Part shown: positions 24,401 through 36,700 of the stretch, in pieces
Numbering within the stretch: the first letter of the stretch is position 1
Layout: each line of letters opens with the position of its first letter
Assembly: GCF_026914265.1 (NCBI RefSeq)
Contig: NC_069123.1
Coordinates: forward strand, 51,406,949 to 51,470,948
Direction of reading: 5' to 3'
Source of the DNA: Mya arenaria
Taxonomy: Eukaryota; Mollusca; Bivalvia; Myida; Myidae
DNA: 64,000 nt
The notes under the pieces: generated by a model
Databases searched by the model: none
Seen by the model: the letters and a program-made list of their open reading frames with translations, nothing else
Told to the model about the DNA's origin: nothing
Translations under genes and position numbers: made by a program

Positions 24401-27400
24401 GTACAGTCGTAGATTGTTGTGGATCCCTCATGCTCGGTAGTTTTTCCATACGGGCATTCGTCGCAGCTTAACTGATGAGGTTTGTCTTGGTAGCGGCCTA
24501 CAGGACAAGGTCTGCATATCTTGAGACTGGAATCCCAGTGATGGCCTCGGTCGCACGGGGCTGGAACGAAGCAATGGATACATAAAATCATAATATGATA
24601 CCGATTGCTGTGTAACCGAGTGCAAAAATGACAAATAATTACGATCTTGTATACACTTTCACGAAAAACACATACGTAAGCAGTCTGTTTTGTATCCGGT
24701 TCCTGTGTGAAGTGTGATGTAACCGGAAGGACAGGGGTAACACTGGCTCTGTCCGCTCTCACAATACGTGTTTTGGGGGCAGGGGTCACATCCATCATGG
24801 CCGGGGATGTAATAGTAGCCGGCGTCACACGCTAAATGAATGGTTAATGTAGATGTTAATTTGGCAACAACAAATGCATTCAGATATTTAACAACTTTCA
24901 TCTTTAATATTTAACCGTATATGCAATAAGGGTTTTGTCTTTCTTACATTTACAATCATGCTCGTTGTCTGCTCCCGGGTAACGCGTGGTCTTTCCGTCC
25001 GGACATGGTTTACAGTTGGTTTGTCCTGTTTCATCTTGGTATGTCCCAACAGGACATTTTTGACAAGTTTTTGTTGAGTGATCCAGGAAACTACCTTTAG
25101 GACAATCTTGTGGTGGTTTATCTGGAACCAAACATTATGCATTTAGTATTACTTCTTAACCTAATTCAGATAGTATACATTATGATACTCTATTATACCT
25201 CACATAAATTTGTCGCTTCTTTATATATATAAATTCGATCGGAGCGTATATCACTGTATTTTGATGAAAATCCAGTTTATTGACGTCAGCGCTCTATATT
25301 ATATTTTGGGCCGGTCCGGACCTCGCTTAAAATGTAATATGGACCGCTGACGTCATACGATTGGTTAGTGCGGCTTGCTATTTTCACAACGGCGAAAACT
25401 TGTCGCAAGTAAACATTATCAGGTTTGTTAAATAAAACACATTTAAATCGCTTTAAAAATACTGTCTTGTAATGAAAAGAGTTCGGTATAATATAAGAAA
25501 TATAACATACCACTTCGGGCCATATGGCATTATAAGGACCGGTCAGTCAGCCCCCGAAGGTGAATGGACCTATACACCTTTGGGGGCTGATTGGCCGGTC
25601 TTTATAATGTCATATGACCCTCAGTGGTGTGCAATATTTCTTAAATAGAAATTCTCAACATAGTGAAAGACGCACAGTACACATAAGTCATATTTACCAA
25701 TGCAATCATAAAGGTGTGTTGCTCCTTCAGATGCCGTAGTTTTGCCGTGAGGACAATCAACACATTCCTCCTGGTTAGGTTTGTTCTGGTATTTTCCAAT
25801 TGTGCATGGCCGACATAGTCCATACGTGCTGTCCCAAAACTGACCTTTGTCACACGGAGCTTAAATGAAAATTATAAGAGTACAGGGAACATAAGCAACG
25901 GAATATGAATACAAGCACGAAAATAAAATTTGCTTTAAACAAGATAAATAATAATAAAAAATGGCAACACCAATAATATAAATCAGTTATTGGTCGCTGG
26001 TTTTGCCCCTGTGGTGTACATTGCAATGTTGCGTGGTATGTCCTTGGCAAACCAGTTGCACTACTGTAGTATAATAGACAAATTACACTGTATACTTGTA
26101 TTTTAGACATAAATGAATTGTTATAATAAATCGAGCGTACGTAAGCAATCAGTTTTGTATCCGGTTCCTGTGTGAAGGGTGATGTAGCTGGAAGGACATG
26201 GGTTACATTGGGTCTGCCCGCTCTCACAGTACGTGTTCTGCGGACAGGGATCACATCCGTCATGGCCGGGGATGTAATAGTAGCCGGCGTCACACGCTAA
26301 AATGAATGTTCAGGATCTCGATCACATTGCTTTAGGTTTTGACTTAGAATAAATTCCAAATAAAATACTACAATGTTTTAAGACTTAAATAATTCAATAA
26401 AATAAAGTCATACTTTTTGGGACGCGGTTAGGGAGAACAGTGAGCACACATAATTCAATACTGAATACTCAAGTGTTTCATTACGTCTACAGTCGTTGCT
26501 GCTGTCTGCGCCAGGGTGGGCTGTTGTTTGACCATCCGAGCACTGCGTGCAAGAAGTCTGACCGGTCTGGTCCTGGTATGTCCCCACCGGGCATTTCTTG
26601 CACGTCTTACTGGACACGTCCAAGAAGGAACCGACTGGGCACGTGGGAGGCGGGGCATCTGAAATGTTCATGCCACAGTGATATCCAGACATACTGATAG
26701 CTTTTTGTAGGTAAGCGACCAACAAATGTGTACATTACAGTAAGAAACTTAATGCCAGTTGTTTTGGCTGTTAAGCTGATCAAAATATAACTAAACAATA
26801 ATGAGTTTATAACCTTACTTATACAATCGTATATATTGGTTGATCCTTCCGAGTGCGTGGTTTTGTCATGCGGGCATGGTTTGCAGGACTTTTGGTAAGG
26901 TTTGTCCTGGTAGGCACCTACCGGACAGAGCTTACACACGTGGTTGTCCCAGAATTGACCTTTCTCGCAAGGCGCTGGAACAATGACAAAAGTATGTACA
27001 TATTGGATATATATGTAAGGATTTTTCTACAACCATATTTATACCAGGGCCATATGCATAAAGCATCTTTGTGCAAATTTCAAGAAGGTATTTGGAAAAG
27101 AGTAACAATGTTTTACACCTAAAAATGAAAAGAGGTGGTACTCATATTAATGTTCACTTTGAAGATCGATGAACACAGCCCTAGATCATACCAATCATTA
27201 CATACACTTTATGTACTATAAACGCACGCCACTACACAAGCGTTCTATTATAACACTTACGAAGACATAATGCAACGGAATGGCAGCCTGTGTTGAGTGT
27301 AATGTGGCCATCCGGACAGGGGCGGCAAGACGGCTCGCCCGGCGACCGGTACTGGTTTTTGGGACACGGCGTGCATCGGGTCTCACCGTACCGCCGTTCC

Positions 27401-30400
27401 TCGCCCCCTGGACACTCTGTTGGTAAGAAGCCAATTAAATGTTTTTGCCTGTATACTGTACGGCGAAAAAGGACTGTTTATGAGTATAGTTGAAACCAGC
27501 ACAAAGCAGTAATTTTGATGTAACACAATGCTATAAAGGATGCTTGCATCGGAGGGACGTACAGCAATCGAACTAGTCCAAACCAATTGATAGCAAACTA
27601 CTCATACACCCATTTAACTTACCTAGAATTTACATAAAGCGATGCCGAATGAAAACATGACCAAGATTAATGTTTTTCATGCAGTTCTTTACCAATACAG
27701 TCTTGGTATGTGTTCGCCCCGGTGTTTGGTGTTATGTAACCCTGTGGACAGGCCACACAGTATGTCATCTCCTCCCGGCTCTGATAGGTGCCCACCGGAC
27801 ATGGCCTGCACTCGCCTCCCTCCTGGTAATTGCCCTTTCCACAGGCTGCATGGTCTGCAGTGTAACAATACACTCTATTCAGACAAAGTAAATAAGAAAA
27901 AAAACAAGAAGATGTCAGTTGCTAAGATTAAAAAATAGTTTCAACAATGTAAATGAAACACTTTTGAAAAAACAAGAATAGGAGCAAATTTTCATATTTT
28001 ACTTTAACTTTATAAAAGACACGGACCCATGAACAAACTATATATATATAACTATTATATATGCATCTATATAAGTAATTAAGTTAATAACAAAATCACA
28101 TAACATACATGGACATCACACTACACATCTATAACATAGGGAAGAATTAATAGTTGTAATACATCTCTAACATAAGAGAAAACTATTGATTGTAATACAT
28201 ATCTAGCATAAGAGAAAACTATTGATTGTAATACATATCTAGCATAAGAGAAAACTATTGATTGTAATACATATCTAGCATAAGAGAAAACTATTGATTG
28301 TAATACATATCTAGCATAAGAGAAAACTATTGATTGTAATACATATCTAGCATAAGAGAAAACTATTTATTATAATACATTTCTAGCATAAGAGAAACTA
28401 TTTATTATAATACATATCTAGCATAAGAGAAAACTATTTATTATAATACATTTCTAGCATAAGAGAAACTATTTATTATAATACATTTCTAACATAACGG
28501 AGGACTCGTGGGATGTAGTCCAATGATGGAGAAAATGTTTTGTCTGATTCCAGATTTAATGTCACTTGAAGTCCTATCTCTTTCACTCCTTAATCAATAC
28601 ATACCAATGCAGTGTGTTGCACTTGTAGCTCCCGGTGTCCGGGTGATCCTACCAGCGGGGCATGGCTTGCAGGAGTCCCGGTAGGGCTCGTCCTGGTAGG
28701 TGCCCTTGGGACACTTGAGGCACAGCTGGAGCGCCCGCAGCCAATACGCCCCTGCCTCACAAGAAGCTGAAGCGAATACAAGGCAACATTTATTTAAAAA
28801 AAAACACACGACAGTCAAATTTAAATTGTGCGTCACTAAATATGTATACGTAGTTTGGCTTTGCAAAGGAACATGAGCTATTTGACAACTATTTTGGGGT
28901 GTTTCGTTGGAGGGTCATTGGACTGTATTTTTCTCAACTGTTTATACGAATGGTATTTACATTGTGTAGTTTGAACCTTCTGACTAGAAACCGGTATGTA
29001 CGTACGCGCGCACACGGTGCTGCCAACGGCGGGAGTGTGGAGACCGTAGGGACAAGGCAGGCACTTGTAGTGACCGGCGTCCCGGTACTGGTTAACAGGG
29101 CATGGCTCGCACTCGTGGGTTGACTCGTCAAACTGCTTTCCAAGGGGACACTCTGGAAGAATTGAGAAATGGCGCTGGTCTTAGTTTTCTTAGCTATAAT
29201 GTGTAAAGTGACAAGTCTGCTCTAACAATATGGTTTTTTTTCTTTAACCCATTTATGTGGAAAGAAAATCTGCATAATTACCAGATATTTGGATATTAGT
29301 CGTCTTCCGTTTGTCTTTTTGATTTTATCAATTACGCGATACCAAAAATAGACTCACCTTTACATTGCTTGCTACTGGTGCAGCCGGGCTCGCTGGTGAA
29401 CTTTCCATACCCGCACGGTGTGCACGAGTCCTGCCCGTTGCGGTCCTTGTACGAGTTAACGGGACACGGTCTGCACGTGTAACTGGCGTGGTCCAGGAAT
29501 TTGCCGGGAGGGCAATCCTCGTCACGTTCCTCTTAAATAATGAGGGTTAGAGCAGTTTTGTTTCCGTTTTTTATTGTCATGGTCTTCATTGTATTCATTC
29601 ATCGCAATATAAAGATGAAGCCTTTGTCAATGTATTACGTGATACCATGGTTATGTTAACAACTGTGGACAGACAATGGTTAGATATGAAATTTCCATGG
29701 ATCATTTGGTCTTACCTTTACATTTATCCTTGCTCGCGGCGCCCACGGCGTCTGTTGTCTGACCACGAGGGCAGGAAATACAGCTTGTCTGGTACTTCCG
29801 ATCCTGGTACTGGCCAATAGGACATGGACGGCAGTCCTCGTAATGACTGTCCCAGTATCGACCTGCTGGGCATGGGGCTGGGGGGAGGACAAAAATGGAA
29901 AATTAAAAATGACATAGATCATGGCTTTTTTTGCTGTATTGATTTTTAAACAGTTTGAACATGATATCAAACCTATTATAATACTAGAGTTTCTGCCGCA
30001 CGTATAAAGCAAACCTGATTTCTAATTGTAAATAATGTTCCTTTTGAGGGTACCGAATACTTACGCAGACACAACGACTCTTCACCACACCCATTGGCCT
30101 CAGTTATAAATCCATGCTGGCACGGCTGACATTGACCTTGACCGGTTTCCCTTAAAATATATGACCAATGTCATTATTAGAAATTTAAAGTGTTGGTATT
30201 GAAGAAATTGAGGACATACTAGTATTTAATGTTTGCCCATATGTTTACCTAAATGGCCTACCTGTAGAAATCGACGGGGCATGGTTCACAGCCAGAACTG
30301 TCCCAGGAATATTGTTGTCCGGGGGGACACTCTGAAATGCATATTTTCCCCTGTATGATAAGTTTGCATAAATTTATGGTGCGATATAAAGTTGCAAAAC

Positions 30401-33400
30401 GAACGCTATGATTATGTTATAGTAAGTGTGTGTCCATCGAGGTTCATAATTACTGCGTTGCTTTATTACCTTGACAGTCCTCCCGACTTTTAGCCCCTGG
30501 TGTGGCCGTATGGAGGCCGTCGGGACAGGCGTTACAATACGTCATATCCGGTCTGTCCTGGTAGGAGCCGCTGGGACAGGGGTCACACACGGAGGTCCCG
30601 GGAGTCTTGAAGGTCCCGGGCGGACAATCAGGTATATCTAGGGGTAAACGGTAATCAGTATATTTATTTAAATAAAATGCTTTATTTTCGTAAAAAAAGA
30701 GAAAATATTTAATCTGTATCGTAAAACATCAAACTACGAGATCAGCAAATTTCCGCTTACCAATGCATTCGTACACCGTTTTGGCACCTCCATGTTCTGT
30801 GGTCTGACCGTAGGGGCAGTGTCTACAGGACTGCTGTCCGACGCTGTCCTGGTATTGACCCGTGGGGCACGGGAGGCACAACTTCCGATTAACGTCCCAG
30901 AACGTTCCCGGTTCACAAGGTGCTGTAGTAAAGTACGTTATCTTTAACGGGTATATTATTTAAATGATAAAAAGAAAACATAATTAAATCCGCAAATTAA
31001 AAATAGAATGTGTTTATCAACCATTAGGACCGGAAGAGGCCGTATATGTTGAACAAAAGTACTACTCACGTTCACAATCATATGCACCGGGCTTGCGGGT
31101 GTAGCCGTGTGGACAGGACACACAGGAAGTCTTGTCCCAGAAGGTATTGGGCGGACAAACCTCGCACTTCCGGCTCACAGGGTCGTACTGCCGCCCCGAC
31201 TCGCAACCTGCAACACACATGGTAAATACATGTTCTGCATAAATATTTCTCAATATATGATTTTAACCCTTTAAATGAAAATTTAAAAACACAATCTTAT
31301 TAAAATATCTTGATAATCAACACTTTGCCAAACTGATAACTGTTTTAATGATAAAAAAATGGAATTGCACGATTTAAACATTATTTGCATACTTTTCCAT
31401 TGCATCTCACTTGCGAAACTACTGCTTTTTTAAGACTTTCTTTATTTCATTCGCATGTATTTCATATTCATGACATTGTTTTACTTCACTAGTTGGAGAT
31501 CTTCTGGAAGTTATCGCCTTTACCTTTGCAATAGTGTGGCGAGGGCGTTCCCACGTACAGGGTGGTCGTTCCGTGTGGACAGTCTTTGCAGGAAGACTGG
31601 TTTGGTTCGTCCTGGTACGTCCCAAGGGGGCAGGGGGCGCATCCGTGGGACTCCGCCGACCAGTAATAACCAGTACTGCACTGGACTGAAACGGAGTGGG
31701 TAACATTCTAAGAATGGGCGCGTACATCAGTTTTCTTTAGGGTAGGGCAACAAAAAGGCCCCGCACGTGACACGTTAAATACAACAGCGCGGTGACGTGT
31801 GTCAGAACATAGACTTACGATTGAGATTGGCAGATAGGCGAGAACCAATCCTATTCCAATGAACATAGAAAATGTTACTCACGCTACGTCTTAGAAGACG
31901 CATATCATTTCGTTTTAGAATATATTCCTATGCTGATATTAGATGTAAATATATACCGTGTTTTATAGACGTAGACCAAATATGCAAAAATCATCCAATT
32001 AGTCACATCTGATAAAAACAATGTATAATTAAAACTTAGTATATATGCGTATACTGCTTTATGTATTTGTCAACATTGGCCATAGCCATCCATTCTGGAT
32101 ATTCTGTAAATAAAACTTGAAATTATTCTATTTTTATAATACCTATACACTCAACTTGATCTGTACAACCCCTGTCTACGGTTGTCCTGCCGGGTGGGCA
32201 GGGTTTGCAGGCGTTCTGTCCGGGCTGGTCCTGGTACTGACCCACGGGACAGGGAAAACACTGAAACACGCCCCAGAACGAACCTGCCGTGCACGGAGCT
32301 GGAAAATAAACTTCCCCTTGGTCATACTGCTTGATTTTTTATCGAATTTAATATTTTTACCGTTCAGAAATAAACAACAACAACAACAACAACAACACGT
32401 ATTTAGATAGTACTTCAAACATTTTTATGTCAAACATAATGTTTCATGCTTATTTCAATGATTATGTAGAGGATAATTGTTTAAGTGTAAGATCGTTATA
32501 TATTTCACCGAGTGAGCACCAAAAGGTATATTTCACGAGTGGCTGCGATATTGATAACCATACATTTCGATAAATTTACATTACTTAGAGTGAGGGACTC
32601 CGCTTGGCCATAATCAGCAGATAAACCATATTCATTTTGAGGTCAGTGGATAAAAGCTCAAATTGGTTTTGGCATTAAGCTGAAAATCTTAAGAAGTGTA
32701 TGACCCAGGGACCTCACACTTTCTAGACAGGTTGGCCGTGACCAGCAAATAAAACAAATTGCATTTGAAGTCAGTGGGTCAAAGTTCAAGGTCGTTATGG
32801 CCGTAAACTGAAAATACGCAATGTCCATTATTATCGTTATTAGCCAGTTTTGGTTGGGTCAGAATTTAAACAAAAACCGCATAGAGTAAATGGAAATGGA
32901 AACACTTAGTTACTGATATACTTATGTGTTGTTCTGTATGTATGACGATTTGACTAATTGTACTAGGTAAAGTAATCACATTTGCATTTTTTGGGCAACT
33001 ATATATAATTGCCTATTTCCCTCGGTTCCTCACAGCCACAGATTTATTTAAGATTCTTCGGCATGCTTTCAAATTCACATAAGCGTTTCAATCGCTTTTT
33101 CGCATTAATGTATCTGAGTAGTTATACTATCTATTTCGAAAATAACACCTGAATTGGTCCGTTAAGACAGTCCATATGTTTTTTCTCAAGTAAAACTGAC
33201 AATTGAAATTGTGTAACTCAATAAACATTAAAACTGAAAATCTTGATCTTAGGATATGTTGACGATCGTTGGTCTCATATACTTTTTCCTAATAAACAGA
33301 GTTCTACAAATGTACTACGTGTACCGATGCAGTCGTTCTTGCTGTTGGACGCGATTTTTTGGGTGGTCTTGTATCCCTCGCACGGATAACAACTGGTCTG

Positions 33401-33582
33401 ACCGGCCCGCGGTTGATACGTCCCAAGGCCACATGGCACACATTTTTCCCCTCTCAAGTAATAACCAGGCTTACACGAAACTGTGAGGGAAAATCATACT
33501 ATATATATACTTACCTCAAAGGTGCAGTGTTAAACAAGAGTCTGCGCTTTATGCAACTATTCGTTTTAGTAAACAATGTTAT

Positions 33583-33641
<59 letters not shown>

Positions 33642-33660
33642 TTTAATATTATGATTATTA

Positions 33661-33751
<91 letters not shown>

Positions 33752-36700
33752 GATGCATTTAACTCCAAAAGGGTGTCGGTTATTTTTAACTTCTAAAGCA
33801 AGCAAGCAATGATTGAAACTTTATTACCTGGAACTAATTTGATATAATGGTCTCCCAAACCTTGACAATCCTGCCTGCGGGTGGCCCCTGTTATGTCCGT
33901 GCCGGTCCCGCGCGGACAGGGTTTACAGCTGTCCTGGTTTGGACGGTCCTGGTACGAATCTACCGGACATTTTGTGCACGTTGCGTGGTCGTACCGCCGC
34001 CGGTCTAAGAAATAACCAGGGCCGCACGATACTGATGAGGAAAGAGCGGATAACTGATTAAAAACAAATTATGTCGATCATATGACAGTAAAATGTACAA
34101 TCGTCTAAAGGTTGGTTTTATTTTATCAAAAATATTCAAACTATATAAGAGCAGCCTTTATTATTTTGAAGTAATATTTTAGATACACGTTTCACCCAAT
34201 TATTGGTTGTACATGTTACCTATACAGTCCTGTGCGCTGTCAGCGCCGGGGCGGTTCGTCCGCGTGCCGACAGGACACAGCTCACACTGATTCTGGCCGG
34301 GTTTGTCCTGGTATTTGCCCTCGGGACAAAGGACGCACTTTCTCTGAGCCGCGGACCAGAACGAACCGGGGTCGCATATACCTACATGCACATATAAGTA
34401 AAAAATAAAGGCTCGCACACACTATGTAATAAATAATATATTTAAAACAAGAGTAAACGTATAGTATGCAAAATATTTTCGCCACCTGCTTCGAAATCTG
34501 CCTCAAGAACCGGAATATTGTTGAAATGGAAATTATTAAATCGAAACACAATACTGTTCATATCATTTTTAATGTAAGGCAAAAACTATTTAATCATATT
34601 GGAGCTCTTATTCAGTGATCTCACTATGGTGTCAACTGAATTTAGTGTTGGACGAAAAGTTGCGTTAACTAACGCCTTGAGCGTTGTCGGCCCGGTAACG
34701 ATCGTCGTGGTGCCCGAGGGACGGGGCCTTCATTCGTTTGACGGTCAAATGACGCACAACTACACACGCAAAGTCATTTAAACACTTACATAAAGCATTC
34801 AGGGATACAAAAAAGGTTCACACACTTATACATTCATCTTCTGATACACTTCCGGTATGGCTGGTCGTCTGACCAGGTAGACAGGGAAGGCATGTCGTCT
34901 GTTCCGTTTGTGGCTGGTAAGTGCCCTGGGGACACTTGTGGCATGTCCCGTACTGCTCGAAATAACCCGCATGACAATGCACTGAAACACATTTAAAATT
35001 GTTCTTAATATGAAAACGCGATCTTTACGGAACATGGGAGTATCAACATTATAAGGGTGGCTAAAATGAGTAACGTTTTCTGAAACTAAGTATAAATCGT
35101 TGTGAGGCTTGTTTCAGAATTCAAGTATTGTTTTCCCCGAAGTGGTCAAAGTTGTTCTCTCATCACTAACCAGTACATTCATCCTTGGACTTGGCGCCGG
35201 ACTGGTCGGTGGTGGATCCTAGCGGACAGCGAATACACTTCGGGTCCCTGTTCTTTTTTCTGTATGTGTTCACGGGGCAGATGGCGCACACGTCCGGGTC
35301 ACGCGAAACTAGCTCGTACCCGCTCTCACACGGATCTGAGGGGATGTAAAAGATGACTATTGTTTACCGTGATTGATGAGCTATTAATGGAAGTGATACA
35401 TACATCCTTATAACAAAACTCATACATATATTATCAGGTTCAATGCGTCAATTTTAACCACATTCTGAAACACATGCATTCTATCAAAATACGAGATGAT
35501 GAGCACCGTTACCGAAACAATCATCGGCGCTTTTGGAGCTGGCTCCTCGTGTGACCTCAAACTGCTTACAGGGGAGACAGGATAGACAGTTATCCCGGGG
35601 CTGGTACGTCCCCCGGGGGCACGGCTGGCACGTATCCTGTCCATTCACGCTCACCCGCTGGTGGCCTTTTCCACATTCAACTGATGTATAGTAAAGTAGA
35701 TATTTGGTAGTTTTATGTAAAGAGTGTTTGGCAGGTTTTCGTGGACAGAGAATGTGTATCACGATGATACCTTTACAGAGAACGCATGTAAGCCTTAACA
35801 GCTAAAATAGCTGTGTGAAGGTATTAGCAAAACATACGACATTAGACATTCAAAAATGAAAGTCGTGCTGGCACGACATTGGACATTCAAAACTGAATGT
35901 CGTGCCAGCACAACATTGGACATTGGACATTCAAACTGTCGTATGCTTAGCTAATTTCACACAGCTTTTCAAAATTGTGTTTTTTTTATTAAGGAAGGCA
36001 GTAAATTGAATAGTTTGAATGATGAAGTTCCCTAACCGACACACTCTTCAGCCGACTTCGAGCCCACTCTTAGTGTTGTCTGTCCCGGCGGACAGCGGGT
36101 GCACCTCAGAAGACCTCGTTTGTCCGTGTAGGATCCTGGAAAACAGCTCATACAGTCGTCGTGTGCATGACTGTAGAACAAACCTGGCCCGCAGCGATCT
36201 TTAAAAAATAAGATGAGATTAATGTGTGACCCAAGTTCATTTTTATGTCTCAAGAATAATACTTCCAGCGGCAATATTTATATAATATGCGTGTAATGGT
36301 TGACACGTTCACATACATACATTGACAATCTCTCTGTGACGTTGCCCCTGGCTCCGTGGTCTCGGCCTTGGAGCTGCATCGTCTGCACGTGTCCATTGAA
36401 TCCGACTTGAATGTGCCGGCTGGGCATGGTGCGCAGTCCGCAGGAACCGTGCCGTTCTTTGGCATCATCTTGCCAGCCGGGCACACGTCTGTAAGCGGAA
36501 AAAGAATGGCGACGATAAAGTGTGCGTCAAAATAATGTCCCAAGAAGACTATCCTTTAAAATAATAAGCCACATTGCCGTAAACACGTATGTTATTTATG
36601 TACAAGTAGTATAAATCAGATACAACATACCGACGCAGTCGCTGACACGGGAAGCGCCGACGGTGAACGTTGTTTTGCCGTCGGGACACAGTTTGCAACG

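Noticed and set aside
18557..26293. Open frames beginning MTPATITSPAMM and similar on the minus strand
   Set aside because: They are out-of-frame shadows of the B-type module exons; the cysteine-rich frame is the real one.
34599..34781. Plus-strand frame over the relic exon
   Set aside because: It is antisense to the decayed module and lacks any signature of its own.
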